Assembly: GCF_030813695.1 (NCBI RefSeq)
Contig: NZ_JAUSVA010000003.1
Coordinates: forward strand, 186,001-250,000
Length of the DNA: 64,000 nucleotides
Direction: 5' to 3'
Source of the DNA: Kitasatospora herbaricolor
GTDB taxonomy: Bacteria; Actinomycetota; Actinomycetes; Streptomycetales; Streptomycetaceae
The translations under genes were made by a program, and so were the position numbers. The notes beneath the pieces were generated by a model. It ran no database searches, was not told where the DNA came from, and saw nothing but the letters and a program-made list of their open reading frames with translations. The first letter of the stretch is position 1, and every line of letters begins with the position of its first letter. Shown in pieces: positions 50,309 through 59,274 of this stretch.

Positions 50309-50751
50309 ACGGACGTTTCCTCGACGCGCTTCTTGAAGGCGCCCAGCACCTGCGGCCAGCCGCCGGAGTTGTCGTTCAGCGCCTTCTCGCGCACCTCCTC
50401 GGAGGCGGCCAGCTGGCCGAAGCCGCTCTCGACGACGCGCAGGCGGGTGCTGGCGCCCTCGGGGATCAGCGTGAACTCCACCAGGGTGCTGTTGTCCTCG
50501 CGCAGTTCCTCGCCGGGGAAGGCGCTGGCCCAGCGGTAGGCGACGTAGGTCGGCGGCTGGACCTTCTCCACCCGCACCGGGAACGAGCCGTACTCGGCGT
50601 TCTTCGCCACCATCGACTCGCCCTCCTTGGCCACGGTGCCGGCCAGGCTGGCCTCGTCGGCCACCCAGAAGCCGGGCTGGGCCACCAGCGACCAGACCCG
50701 CTCCAGGGGGGCCTCGATGAGGGTCTCGCGTTCGATCAGTTCCGCGCTCAT
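50305..50751 (-). CDS. SRPBCC (AHSA1-like) domain protein
   Basis: A 148-residue START-like ligand-binding protein. IEAPLERVWSLVAQPGFWV at the start and the C-terminal GGWPQVLGAFKKRVEE are characteristic of the activator-of-Hsp90-like/SRPBCC family often paired with ArsR regulators. It binds an unknown hydrophobic ligand. The pairing with an ArsR gene by four-base overlap occurs twice in this window (see 61180-62687, where the gene order is reversed). A GGAG site precedes the ATG. Confidence 0.88.
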   Translation of the reverse strand: MSAELIERETLIEAPLERVWSLVAQPGFWVADEASLAGTVAKEGESMVAKNAEYGSFPVRVEKVQPPTYVAYRWASAFPGEELREDNSTLVEFTLIPEGASTRLRVVESGFGQLAASEEVREKALNDNSGGWPQVLGAFKKRVEETSV

Positions 50752-51523
50752 AAGGGGACTCCTTCGCTACGGCCATTGAATGCACCCTCATGGTTGCACG
50801 TCCCCCCTCCATTCGCAACCAGAGAGTTGCACCCCGATCGGGTGAGATCCCGGCCGTCCGGCCACCGGTTCCCGGCCGCCGTCCGCGCCCCCGCCTCCGC
50901 GCCGCCACCTCCCCCGCACCGTCCTGCCCCGCCCCCTCCGCCCCTGCTCCGCGCCCGCCCTCCGGCCCCTTCCGCACCCCGCGGCGCCGGGCGCGGGCAG
51001 CACGAAGCGGGGCGGGCGGAAGCGGCGGGGCCCGTCCGCCCTACGGCGCGCCCCGCCCCCTCCCGCCCGCCCGGCCCGCCCGGCCGCCCCCGGTGCCCGC
51101 TCCGTCGCCCCGACGGACGGATCCCGAACCGGATCCCTGACCGGATCCCGGACGCCCGGAGACCCGGACGTCCTGGTACGGCGGGCGTGTCGTGCCGGGC
51201 CGGGCGGCTGCCGCGCGGTGCCCACCCCGGCCCGCCCGGCGCCGGTCCCGGCCCGGCACACGGTGAGTATGCGGGCCGCGGCGAGGCGGGCGACTACTTC
51301 CGGATTGCTCGCCTCCGGTGCGCGCGAGGCGGCGCCGGTACACGCCGCGGGGACGGAAAAGGAGAGCACGATGGAAGAGGTGCCCGGATGTCAGAGCCAC
51401 TGATGATGGCTCATGGTCACGGTGTGACAAGGCGGTTCACCCGCGGCCGTCCCGGGACAGATCCCCGGGGCACCGAATCGGAGCACGGCTCGGCAGACAT
51501 GTCCCGGCCGCCAGGAAAGAGGA
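50752..51523. other. intergenic region with an ArsR-type repeat
   Basis: About 770 bp between divergent genes. It holds the inverted repeat at 50815-50830 plus another GTTGCA (50793-50798), then some 350 bp of extremely GC-rich low-complexity sequence, and finally a less biased stretch (51360-51520) with GTCACGGTGTGAC near 51416. A ten-codon frame at 51371-51403 with no special composition was not counted as a leader. Confidence 0.55.
50815..50830. promoter_or_regulatory. candidate ArsR operator
   Basis: GCAACCAGAGAGTTGC, five-base arms GCAAC/GTTGC with a six-base centre, 64 bp before the SRPBCC start. GTTGCA is repeated 20 bp nearer the gene. Confidence 0.45.
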
Positions 51524-52471
51524 ATGGGAACAGTGACCACGAACACGCCCGAGGAGGGCACGCCGGCAACGGGCGCGGCCGTCCCCACCGACGCCGAGCT
51601 CGCGCAGTCGCTGGCCGGGGACTTCCGCAGCGACCACATCACCGTGGAGGGCCTGCGCCTGCACTACGTCGCCGGCGGGGAGGGCAGGCCGCTGGTGCTG
51701 CTGCCCGGCTGGCCGCAGACCTGGTGGGAGTTCCGCAAGGTGATGCCCGCGCTCGCCGAGGCCGGGCGCCGGGTGATCGTGCTGGACCTGCCCGGCATGG
51801 GCGGCTCGGACAAGCCCGCCACCGGCTACGACAAGAAGACGATGGCCGGCGTCGTCCACGGGTTCATCCGCGCGCTGGGCTACGACCAGGTCGACATCGC
51901 CGGCCACGACGTGGGCTCGCAGGTCGCCTTCAGCTTCGCGGCCAACCACCCGCAGGCCGTCCGCAAGGTCGCGCTGCTGGACGTGCTGCACCCGGACGCC
52001 TCGCTCTACCAGATCCCGATGCTCCCGGCGCCGGGCATGCCCTTCCACCCGTGGTGGTTCGCCTTCAACTCGGTCGCCGGCCTGCCCGAGCAGCTGCTCG
52101 CCGGGCGCGCCCGCCACCTGGTCGACTGGGTCTTCGACGGGTTCCTGCTGGACCGCGGCGCCGTCGACGAGCAGGCCCGCGCCGTCTACACCCGCGCCTA
52201 CGACACCGCGGACGGGATCCGCGGCGGCAACGGCTGGTACCAGACCTTCGGCCAGGACATCGTGGACCTCGGCACCTACGGCAAGATCGGCGCCCCGGTG
52301 CTCGGCCTGGTCTCCAACCTCGCCGACGGCCTCTTCGCCGCCCAGATGCAGGCCACCCTGCCCACCCAGGCCGGCGACGTGCGGATCGTCGTGGTCCCCG
52401 ACGCGGGCCACTACTTCGTCGAAGAGGCACCGCAGGCCGTGATCGACGAGTTCAACGCGTTCTTCGTCTGA
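51524..52471 (+). CDS. alpha/beta hydrolase, epoxide hydrolase type
   Basis: A 315-residue alpha/beta hydrolase. LLPGWPQTWWEFRKVMPAL carries the HGWP-like oxyanion motif, nucleophile Asp129 sits in GHDVGSQVA and catalytic His296 in DAGHYFVEE. An aspartate nucleophile marks epoxide hydrolases and haloalkane dehalogenases rather than esterases; WPQTWWEF favours epoxide hydrolase-like enzymes. A helical cap (about residues 155-240) gives substrate selectivity. The first 35 residues are a polar extension. It begins a series of plus-strand oxidative-metabolism genes. Confidence 0.88.
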   Translation: MGTVTTNTPEEGTPATGAAVPTDAELAQSLAGDFRSDHITVEGLRLHYVAGGEGRPLVLLPGWPQTWWEFRKVMPALAEAGRRVIVLDLPGMGGSDKPATGYDKKTMAGVVHGFIRALGYDQVDIAGHDVGSQVAFSFAANHPQAVRKVALLDVLHPDASLYQIPMLPAPGMPFHPWWFAFNSVAGLPEQLLAGRARHLVDWVFDGFLLDRGAVDEQARAVYTRAYDTADGIRGGNGWYQTFGQDIVDLGTYGKIGAPVLGLVSNLADGLFAAQMQATLPTQAGDVRIVVVPDAGHYFVEEAPQAVIDEFNAFFV

Positions 52472-52860
52472 CCCGCCCGGCCGGCCCCGCCCAGGCCCCC
52501 GCGCCGGACGGACCCGCCCGCCGCCACCGGCGGCGACGGCGGTGACGCACCGGCCGGCGGCGGCATCACCGCGGCGGCGCGGCCCGGGACACCCCGCCCC
52601 GGACCGGACGCCCGCACACGGGCGCGCACCGCGCCCACCCGTGCCCGCCCGAACCCCCGCACCGACCCCGGCCACCACCGGCCGCCGACGCGGCATGCCC
52701 GCGTCCGCTCCCGGGCGCCCGCACCGGGCGGCGGGCGGGCACGCCCCCGGAGTCCGGGCGGCGCGCGCCGGGCGGCGCGGGCGAGGTGCCCGGCGGGGCG
52801 GTGCAGGCCCCGCGCTCAGGGGATTCCGACAGATCCGGTAGATCCAGCCAAGGAGAAGGC
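52472..52860. other. GC-rich gap without a recognised gene
   Basis: 389 bp of highly GC-rich, low-complexity sequence between the hydrolase and the flavin monooxygenase. The only clear signal is the AAGGAG site at the right end. Confidence 0.5.
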
Positions 52861-54045
52861 ATGTCCACTTTCGCCGTCCCGTCCCGGGACGAACTACTGC
52901 TGCGGGTGGCGGAGATCGCGCCCGTGCTGCGCTCCCACGCCGCGTGGTCGGCGGAGAACCGCCGGCTGCACGAGGAGACGGTCCAGGCCCTGAGCGGGGC
53001 CGGCCTGTTCCGGATGCGGATCCCGCTGCGCTACGGCGGGTACGAGGCCGACGCACGGACCATGGTCGACGTGGTCACCGAGGTCGCCCGCGCCGACGGG
53101 TCCGCCGGCTGGGTGCTGGCCAGCTCCCTGATCGCCGGCTGGGGCCTGGGCCTGTTCCCCGACGAGGTCCAGGACGAGGTGTTCGCCGACCCCGACGTGC
53201 GGGTCTGCGCCACCATCGGCCCCGGCACCGCGACGGCCGTCCCCGTCCCCGGCGGCATCCTGGTCAACGGCTCCTGGCCGTTCATCAGCGGCGCCCTGAG
53301 CAGCCAGTGGCAGCAGAGCGCGGCGATCTTCCTCGACCCGGCCGGGCAGCCCTACCCCGTGATGGCCCCCGTCCCGATGGCGGAGCTGGAGATCGTCGAC
53401 GACTGGCACACCAGCGGCCTGCGCGGCACCGGCAGCGTCACCACCACCGCCAAGGACGTGTTCATCCCCCAGGAGCGCGTCCTGCCCGCCCCCGCGGTCC
53501 TCGGCGGCCAGTCCGTCTCCAAGCTCAACGCCGACACCCCGATGTACCGCGCGCCGTTCATCGTGGTCGGCGCCGCCACCACCGTGGGCGTCTGCGTCGG
53601 CCTGGCCCAGGCCGTCCAGGACGCCTTCTTCGAGCGGCTGCCCGGACGCAAGATCGCCTACACCGAGTACCCCAGCCAGAGCGAGGCCCCGGTCACCCAC
53701 CTGCGGGTCGCCGAAGCCGCCATGAAGATCGACGAGGCCCAGTTCCACGCCCAGCGCCTGGCCGCCCTCGTCGACGCCAAGTGCGCCTCCGGCGACACCT
53801 GGGAGATGACCGAACGCGCCCGCAGCCGCGCCGACGAGGGCGCCGCCGCCCGCCTCACCCTGGAGGCCGCGCAGATCCTGGCCGGCTCCAGCGGCGGCTC
53901 CTCCGCCTACACCAAGGTCCCGCTGCAGCGCATGGTCGGCGACCTCCAGACCTTCAACCTGCACGCCATGATGAACCCCGACGTCAACGCCGAGACCTAC
54001 GGCCGCGTCCTGTGCGGGCTGGAGCCCAACACCTACTACATCTGA
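52861..54045 (+). CDS. acyl-CoA dehydrogenase-fold flavin monooxygenase
   Basis: A 394-residue protein of the acyl-CoA dehydrogenase fold. IPLRYGGYEADARTMVDVVTE, DGSAGWVLASS and GSWPFISGALSSQW are typical of HsaA/HpaH-like group D monooxygenases, which lack the catalytic glutamate of acyl-CoA dehydrogenases and use reduced flavin supplied by a separate reductase. The C-terminal part keeps the helical bundle that binds FMN/FAD. AAGGAG precedes the ATG. The following F420-reductase-like gene is a possible but unproven partner. Substrate is probably aromatic or polyketide-like. Confidence 0.85.
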   Translation: MSTFAVPSRDELLLRVAEIAPVLRSHAAWSAENRRLHEETVQALSGAGLFRMRIPLRYGGYEADARTMVDVVTEVARADGSAGWVLASSLIAGWGLGLFPDEVQDEVFADPDVRVCATIGPGTATAVPVPGGILVNGSWPFISGALSSQWQQSAAIFLDPAGQPYPVMAPVPMAELEIVDDWHTSGLRGTGSVTTTAKDVFIPQERVLPAPAVLGGQSVSKLNADTPMYRAPFIVVGAATTVGVCVGLAQAVQDAFFERLPGRKIAYTEYPSQSEAPVTHLRVAEAAMKIDEAQFHAQRLAALVDAKCASGDTWEMTERARSRADEGAAARLTLEAAQILAGSSGGSSAYTKVPLQRMVGDLQTFNLHAMMNPDVNAETYGRVLCGLEPNTYYI

Positions 54046-54291
54046 CCCCCGGTCGGCCGGACCCCGGCACCCGGACCCCGCCCCCGCCTCCCTCCCCGGA
54101 AGCGGCACGGCGGCGCCCGGGAGGCGGCCGCCCCGCGGGGCGGCCGCCGGCCGGTGGCCCCGACCGCTCCCCCGCGCACCCGCGCACACCCGGACCCCGG
54201 GCGCCGAACACCGGCGCCCGGCCCGCGGGCACCGCCCCGGCCGCCCGCACCCACTGATCACAAGTCCCCACCCACGAAAAGGAAACGAGAC

Positions 54292-55008
54292 ATGCCCACC
54301 CTTGGAATCATCGGCAGCGGAAGCATGGGTACGGCGATCGCGAAGCTCGCGGTCGCGGCGGACATCAAGGTCGCGATCGCCAACTCCCGCGGCCCCGAGA
54401 CCCTCACCGCACTCGTCACCGAACTCGGCCCCCTGGCCGGCGCCGGCACCGTCGAGCAGATCGCCCAGGACGCGGACCTCATCGTGCTCGCCGTCCCGAT
54501 CCTCGCCTACCGCACCGTCCCGGCCGCGCCGCTGCGCGGCCACACCGTGCTCGACACCAGCAACTACTACCCGATCCGCGACGGCCGGATCCCCGAGCTC
54601 GACTCCGAGAAGCTGACCACCAGCGAACTGGTCCAGCAGCACCTGGAGGGCGCGCACCTGGTGAAGGCGTTCGGCAACATCCTCGCCCACCACATCACCC
54701 AGCTCGCCCGCCCCTCCGGCGCCCCCGACCGCACCGCCCTGCCCATCGCCGGCGACCACGCCGCGGCCACCACCGCGGCGGCGGACCTCGTCGACCGGAT
54801 CGGCTTCGACACCCTCGACACCGGCCGCCTCGCGGACAGCTGGCGCTTCGAGCCCGAGACCACCGCCTACACCTGGCTCTACATGGCCGACCAGAACACC
54901 GCCTTCGAGGACCGCTTCGAGGCCCCTGGCGCCCCCTTCCCCCTGGCCTCGCTGCGCACCGCCCTCCAGGACGTCAAGCGCGTTCGGGTCGCCGAGCGCA
55001 CCTTCTGA
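54292..55008 (+). CDS. NADPH-dependent F420 reductase-like NAD(P)-binding protein
   Basis: A 238-residue Rossmann protein. GIIGSGSMGTAIAKLAV (residues about 5-21) is the dinucleotide fold, NSRGPETL contacts the NADP phosphate, and VLAVPILAY plus HLVKAFGNI match F420H2:NADP+ oxidoreductases and related coenzyme F420-dependent NADP reductases. It could recycle F420 or NADPH for the preceding monooxygenase. The mid-section (LVQQHLEGAHLVKAFGNILA) is well conserved in the group. AAAAGGAAACGAG lies upstream of the ATG. Confidence 0.83.
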   Translation: MPTLGIIGSGSMGTAIAKLAVAADIKVAIANSRGPETLTALVTELGPLAGAGTVEQIAQDADLIVLAVPILAYRTVPAAPLRGHTVLDTSNYYPIRDGRIPELDSEKLTTSELVQQHLEGAHLVKAFGNILAHHITQLARPSGAPDRTALPIAGDHAAATTAAADLVDRIGFDTLDTGRLADSWRFEPETTAYTWLYMADQNTAFEDRFEAPGAPFPLASLRTALQDVKRVRVAERTF

Positions 55009-55448
55009 CCCCCGCGCCGCCCCGCGCATCCGCCCTGACGGGAGATCAGGGCGGATACGCGGCACGGCGGACGGGCGACCGACGGGCGACCGACGGGCGG
55101 CGCCGGCAGATGACGGCGGGCCACGAACGGGTGAACGCGGCGCACCGCGACCGCCGGCCGCCGGCCGGCCCGCTCCGCGCCCCCGCTCCGCCCCGCACAC
55201 CCCCGGCACGTCCCCGGCCCGCCGGGCCCCGGCCCTCCGGACCCCCAAGAACCGCACCGGGCACGGCGGTTGTCCCGCCCGGCCCGAACTCCCCGAGCGC
55301 CCCGGCCACGGGGCCGTCCACGGGCCGCCCGCGGGGCCGGCCCGTGCGGCGGGCGCCACCACGGCCCGCGAGCCGCGGTGGTGCGCCCGCCGGGCGCATG
55401 ACATATTGCTGGGCACACAACCGAGCCAGGTCCCGGGGGGACACACCG
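55009..55448. other. gap before the GFA-family gene
   Basis: 440 bp holding the terminator at 55028-55056, then GACGGGCGACC repeats (about 55071-55100) and GC-rich sequence. The last 50 bp are less biased (CATGACATATTGCTGG) and probably contain the promoter of the next gene. Confidence 0.5.
55028..55056 (+). terminator. hairpin terminator after the F420-reductase-like gene
   Basis: Eleven-base arms ATCCGCCCTGA and TCAGGGCGGAT, seven-base loop, 20 bp after the stop. Confidence 0.75.
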
Positions 55449-55856
55449 ATGAGCGACACCGACCAGCAGCAGACCCACACCGGCGGCTGCCTCTGCGGGA
55501 GGATCAGGTTCACCGCCGCCGGCGCGCCGTTCTACCCCCACGTGTGCAGCTGCGCCCACTGCCGGAAGCTCTCCGGCGGCCCGATGATGACCTGGGTGGG
55601 ATTCCCCCTGAAGGGCTTCAGCTGGGACGGCGAGGGCGGCGAGCCCACCTGGTACGCCGAGTTCCCCGGCGCCGGACGCGGGTTCTGTCCCACCTGCGGG
55701 GCCCGCATGTGCGCCCTGGACGACGGGTCGGAGGCGGTCTTCGTCACCCTCATGAGCCTCGACGAGCTCACGCTCGTCCCCGAGAACCAGCACTTCCGCG
55801 ACGACGCGGTCAGCTGGCTCCCGCAGGTGCCCCACAAGGACCCCGCCGCCTCCTGA
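55449..55856 (+). CDS. GFA family zinc protein
   Basis: A 135-residue protein of the Gfa/CENP-V family. Zinc-binding cysteines are in CLCG (14, 16), CSCAHCRK and CPTCGARM, and the fold is the characteristic beta-rich Gfa sandwich. The family was named from glutathione-dependent formaldehyde-activating enzyme, but most actinobacterial members have unknown roles, and streptomycetes use mycothiol instead of glutathione. Start ATG has a GGGGGGA tract seven bases upstream. Confidence 0.85.
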   Translation: MSDTDQQQTHTGGCLCGRIRFTAAGAPFYPHVCSCAHCRKLSGGPMMTWVGFPLKGFSWDGEGGEPTWYAEFPGAGRGFCPTCGARMCALDDGSEAVFVTLMSLDELTLVPENQHFRDDAVSWLPQVPHKDPAAS

Positions 55857-55935
55857 CCCGGGCGCGGGCCGCGCCCGCACGGGCCGCTGCCCCGGCGGGG
55901 GCCGGGCGCGGCGCAGCCGGTGGGGCGCTCCCGCG

Positions 55936-56907
55936 TCAGGGGATCAGCAGCAGCTTGCCGATCGAGCGGCGCTCTTCGAGGTCGGCGTGCGCGGTGGCCG
56001 CCTCCGCCAGCGGGTAGGTGGCCCCGATCGGGACGGTCACGCCGTCGGTGCGGACCCAGGAGAACACCTCCTGGGCGCGGGTGACCAGCTCCTCGCGGGT
56101 GGTGATGAAGTCCGGCAGGGTCGGGCGGATCAGCCGGATCGAACCCCGCGCGCCGGGGCCCATGTCCAGCGGCGGGACGACGCCGCTGGGCTGCCCGTAG
56201 AGCGCCAGGGTGCCCCCGATGCGCAGGGACGCCACGCTCCCGTCGAACGTCGCCACCCCGACCCCGTCGTAGACCACGTCCACGCCGCGGCCCTGGGTCA
56301 GCCGGGCCACCTCGGCGACGAAGTCGACCTCCGTGTAGCGGATGACCTCCTGCGCGCCCGCCTTGCGGACCGCCTCCTCCTTGGCCGCGTTGGAGACCGT
56401 CCCGATGACGCGGGCGCCCAGCAGGCGCAGCACCTGGGTCAGCAGCAGGCCCACGCCCCCCGCCGCCGCGTGCACCAGGGCGGTCTCGCCCGCGCGCACC
56501 GGGTGGCTGTCGCGCGTCAGGTAGTGGACGGCCAGCCCCTGCAGGAACACCCCTGCCGCCTGCTCGGCGCTCACCCCGGCGGGCACCGCCACGACACGCT
56601 CGGCCGGCACGACGACCTGCTCCGCGTAGGCGCCGGGTGCCGACACCTCCATGGTGACGACCAGGTCCCCCACCGCGACGCCCTCGACGCCGGGCCCCAG
56701 TGCCGACACCACCCCCGCGCATTCCAGTCCGGGGACGAACGGCACCGGTCGCGGATACAGGCCGCTCCGCTCGTAGACGTCGTGATAATTCACGCCGATC
56801 GCCGCCACATCGAGCAGTACCTCGCCGGGCCCTGGGACCGGGACGTCCCGTCCGGTCGACACCAACGCCCCGGGACCGCCGGTCCCGTTCACCACAACAG
56901 CACGCAT
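55936..56907 (-). CDS. quinone oxidoreductase (zinc-independent MDR family)
   Basis: A 323-residue medium-chain reductase of the QOR1 type. GVNYHDVYERSGLYPRP is the family's substrate-domain motif, and HAAAGGVGLLLTQVLRLLGA (residues about 145-165) is the AxxGxxG cofactor loop with NADPH preference. YTEVDFVAEV and VYDGVGVATFDGS follow. No structural zinc cysteines are present. It reduces quinones or alpha,beta-unsaturated ketones. Neighbouring GFA and TetR genes do not reveal the substrate. Confidence 0.92.
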   Translation of the reverse strand: MRAVVVNGTGGPGALVSTGRDVPVPGPGEVLLDVAAIGVNYHDVYERSGLYPRPVPFVPGLECAGVVSALGPGVEGVAVGDLVVTMEVSAPGAYAEQVVVPAERVVAVPAGVSAEQAAGVFLQGLAVHYLTRDSHPVRAGETALVHAAAGGVGLLLTQVLRLLGARVIGTVSNAAKEEAVRKAGAQEVIRYTEVDFVAEVARLTQGRGVDVVYDGVGVATFDGSVASLRIGGTLALYGQPSGVVPPLDMGPGARGSIRLIRPTLPDFITTREELVTRAQEVFSWVRTDGVTVPIGATYPLAEAATAHADLEERRSIGKLLLIP

Positions 56908-57281
56908 CTACCTGTTCCCTCCGGAAGTCGTGCCTCGAATGTAAACACCGCTCCGTGGCCCAACTTCTTTGGAATTGCCCCCCACCCGAGGCAAATTGCG
57001 GATGTGCGCAGATGCCCAGATCCCGGGCCCCAGCGATCACTTCCAGCAGACGGCCCCCACCGCCCCCACAAAGGCGTCCCCTTCCCGCCGCAGCGCAGGA
57101 CGGAGCGGTGGTCGCGGTGACGAACCGTCGGAGAACGTGCACGAAGGGATGTCGCCGTTCCGGGTGCCGGCGCCGGCATTGCGGCACGTACGGGAGCATC
57201 CCGCCGCGTAGGGGGTGCCCGCCCGCGTACGGGGGTGCCCGGCGCGGAACCCGCCCGCGGGGCAGGGGGCCGGGCGCCCGG
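56908..57281. other. gap between quinone oxidoreductase and TetR genes
   Basis: 374 bp without a gene. The left 100 bp is relatively AT-rich (TTCTTTGGAATTGCC near 56968-56982) and should carry the oxidoreductase promoter. A direct repeat of CCGCGTAnGGGGGTGCCCG lies near 57204-57240. Confidence 0.5.
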
Positions 57282-57854
57282 TCAGCGGGGCCGCAGGCCG
57301 TCGAGGACGATCTCGAGGATCCGCTCCCGGGCCGCCGGGTCGGCCCCGAGCTGTTCCACCGCCTTGGTCGTGCCGGTCAGCAGGGCGATCAGCTCGGGCA
57401 GGCCCAGGTCGGGGCGGACCGCTCCGGCCCGCTGCGCCCCGGCCAGCAGTCCGGTGAGGCGTTCCTTGATCACCTCGCTCGACTCCCGCAGGGCCGAGTG
57501 CGCGTCCATCCCGGCCGCGGCGAGGGCCCGGGTGAACTCGTCCTTGCCGGCGGACTGCTCGACCACCAGGCGGAAGCAGTCGAAGAAGGCCTCGGCGGGC
57601 CCGGATTCGGCGGCCAGTTGCGCGGTGCGGGCCGCCACCGTCTCCAGCCGGCGCACCATCACCGCCTCCAGCAGCGCCTCCTTGGTGGGGAAGTGCCGGA
57701 AGAGCGTGCCGACCCCGACCCCGGCGGCCCGGGCGATCTCCTCGGTGGTGACGGCCGGGCCCCGGGTGGTGAACTCCCGGGTGGCGATGTCCAGCAGCCT
57801 GGCCCGGTTGCGGGCAGCGTCGGCGCGCAGCGGGCGTGGTCGGGCGGCGGTCAT
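57282..57854 (-). CDS. TetR family transcriptional regulator
   Basis: A 190-residue repressor with helix-turn-helix VTTEEIARAAGVGVGTLFRH (residues about 35-54) and the conserved FPTKEALLEAVM after it; the C-terminal domain is helical. RPLRADAARNRARLL at the start matches the SCO-type SbtR-like subgroup (TetR_C_33 region). It is divergent from an NTF2-like gene, with a 120-bp gap that holds the related nonamers CCGTTCTGG and CCGGTTCTGG on either side. Confidence 0.9.
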   Translation of the reverse strand: MTAARPRPLRADAARNRARLLDIATREFTTRGPAVTTEEIARAAGVGVGTLFRHFPTKEALLEAVMVRRLETVAARTAQLAAESGPAEAFFDCFRLVVEQSAGKDEFTRALAAAGMDAHSALRESSEVIKERLTGLLAGAQRAGAVRPDLGLPELIALLTGTTKAVEQLGADPAARERILEIVLDGLRPR

Positions 57855-57977
57855 CCTGATTTCCCCTTCGCCGTCGGCGGCTGAACAGCCGTTCTGGACA
57901 ACCGGATCAGCCAGTCCGTATCGTGCTTACCGGAGTCGCCGGTCCGGTTCTGGCGATGATCCCGTCGGAGGTTGATC

Positions 57978-58418
57978 ATGTCCGAAACCCTGTCGTCGCG
58001 CGAGGTCTTCCTGGAGCTGCTCGCGGGCATCACCGCGGGGCGGTTCACGGAGCTGGCCGAACTCTATGCCGAGGACGCCGTGGTGGAGACCGTCTTCCAG
58101 CCGGTGGGGCCGCGCCGCATCGAGGGACGGGCCGTCCTGCGGGCGCGGTTCGCGGAGGTCTCCGCGCACTCGCCGCTGGATTTGGCCGCCGAGAACGTGG
58201 TGGTGCGGGAGACCGACGACCCGGAGGTGGTGGTCGCCGAGTGGGACTACCGGGTGCACCACCGGGTGAGCGGACGGACCTTCGAGGCCGCCAACATCCA
58301 GGTGCTGCGGGTCCGCGACGGCCTGATCGTCCACAGCCGGGACTACCACGACCACGTGGCCCTCGCCGTGGCCGGCGGCAACCTGCCGCAGCTGGTGGCG
58401 GCGCTGGAGGGCGAGTAG
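57978..58418 (+). CDS. SnoaL/NTF2-like protein
   Basis: A 146-residue single-domain protein of the NTF2-like fold. ITAGRFTELAELYAEDAVVE starts the domain, GRRIEGRAVLRARFAEV-type text and VAEWDYRVHHRVSGRTF continue it, and the end is GLIVHSRDYHDHVALA. Members are ketosteroid isomerase-like enzymes, SnoaL polyketide cyclases or ligand-binding proteins. The usual acidic pair is not obvious. GGAGG is six bases before the ATG. It is divergent from a TetR gene, likely its repressor. Confidence 0.85.
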   Translation: MSETLSSREVFLELLAGITAGRFTELAELYAEDAVVETVFQPVGPRRIEGRAVLRARFAEVSAHSPLDLAAENVVVRETDDPEVVVAEWDYRVHHRVSGRTFEAANIQVLRVRDGLIVHSRDYHDHVALAVAGGNLPQLVAALEGE

Positions 58419-58463
58419 CGGGGCCTGCCGGCGCGCCCGGGCCGGGCGGGCCCGCGCGGGCGG

Positions 58464-58847
58464 TCAGAGGGGGCGGATCCGGGCCCGCAGGAGGCAGAAC
58501 TCGTTGCCCTCCGGGTCGGCCAGCACGTGCCAGCCCTCGGCGCCGCTCTGCCCGACGTCGACGGGCCGCGCGCCGAGCGCGAGCAGCCGCTCCAGCTCGG
58601 CGTCCTGGTCCCGGTCGGTGGCGCTGACGTCGATGTGCAGCCGGAGCTTGCCGGTGCGCGGGTCGCCGCCGGGGCTGAGGACGAGGGTGGGCTGCGCGCC
58701 GCCGAAACCGGCGTCGGGCGGCCCGATCTCGATGCTCCCGTCGTCCTCCCGACCCAGTTCCCGGTACCCGAGGACCTCGCTCCAGAACGCGGCGAGCCCC
58801 TCGGGGTCGGCGCAGTCGATGACCAGCTCACTGATTCGGCATGCCAC
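58464..58847 (-). CDS. VOC (glyoxalase-like) family protein
   Basis: A 127-residue vicinal-oxygen-chelate protein with one beta-alpha-beta-beta-beta pair: CRISELVIDCADPEGLAAFW starts the fold and DPEGNEFCLLRARIRPL ends it. LHIDVSATDRDQDAELERLL lies between. Start GTG gives the usual short N-terminus; an ATG eight codons upstream is also in frame. Metal-binding residues are partly conserved. The substrate is unknown; streptomycetes carry many such genes. Confidence 0.82.
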   Translation of the reverse strand: MACRISELVIDCADPEGLAAFWSEVLGYRELGREDDGSIEIGPPDAGFGGAQPTLVLSPGGDPRTGKLRLHIDVSATDRDQDAELERLLALGARPVDVGQSGAEGWHVLADPEGNEFCLLRARIRPL

Positions 58848-58954
58848 ACCGTCAGTGTACGGAGGCCTCACCCGTGGCTGACGGACCGTCGGGCCCCGGC
58901 CGCCGTGCCAGGGTTGGGACGGTGTTCTCTGCCGCTCGGGACTCGGGAGGTCCG

Positions 58955-59274
58955 GTGGAGTTCCCGCGGCCGGTGGAGCTGCGCACGCCCCGTCCGGTGC
59001 TGCGGTCCTGGCGGCCGTCCGACGCGGGGCCGTTCGCGGCTCCGAACGCCGACCCCGAGGTCATGGCGCATCTTCCGGCGCCCCTGGACCGGTCGGCCGG
59101 TGACGCCCCGGCCGGCCGGATCCGCGCCGCGATCGAGCGCGACCGCTGGGGGTGGTGGGCGGTGGAGCCGGCCTTCGGCGGCGCCTTCATCGGTTCACCG
59201 GCCTGTCGCGGACGACGTTCGAGGCGGCCTTCACCCCGGCGGTGGAGGTCGGCCGGCGGCCTGCCGGGGCCTGA
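58955..59274 (+). pseudogene. frameshifted and truncated GNAT acetyltransferase
   Basis: The start (GTG with GGGAGG upstream) encodes VELRTPRPVLRSWRPSDAGP and DPEVMAHLPAPLDR, the beginning of a RimJ/RimL-type GNAT enzyme. After FGGAFIG one base is missing near 59190 (ATCGG-TTCACC, where ATCGGCTTCACC is expected). The +1 frame continues FTGLSRTTFEAAFTPAVEVG and stops at 59274, before the acetyl-CoA-binding motif. So the gene carries a frameshift and lacks its catalytic half. Confidence 0.75.

Noticed and set aside
51371..51403. Ten-codon leader peptide (MEEVPGCQSH) before the epoxide hydrolase gene
   Set aside because: No codon run, attenuator hairpin or conserved feature supports an attenuation role.
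56889..57179. 96-codon minus-strand frame upstream of the quinone oxidoreductase
   Set aside because: Crosses the AT-rich promoter patch, lacks protein-like composition and overlaps the oxidoreductase start out of frame.
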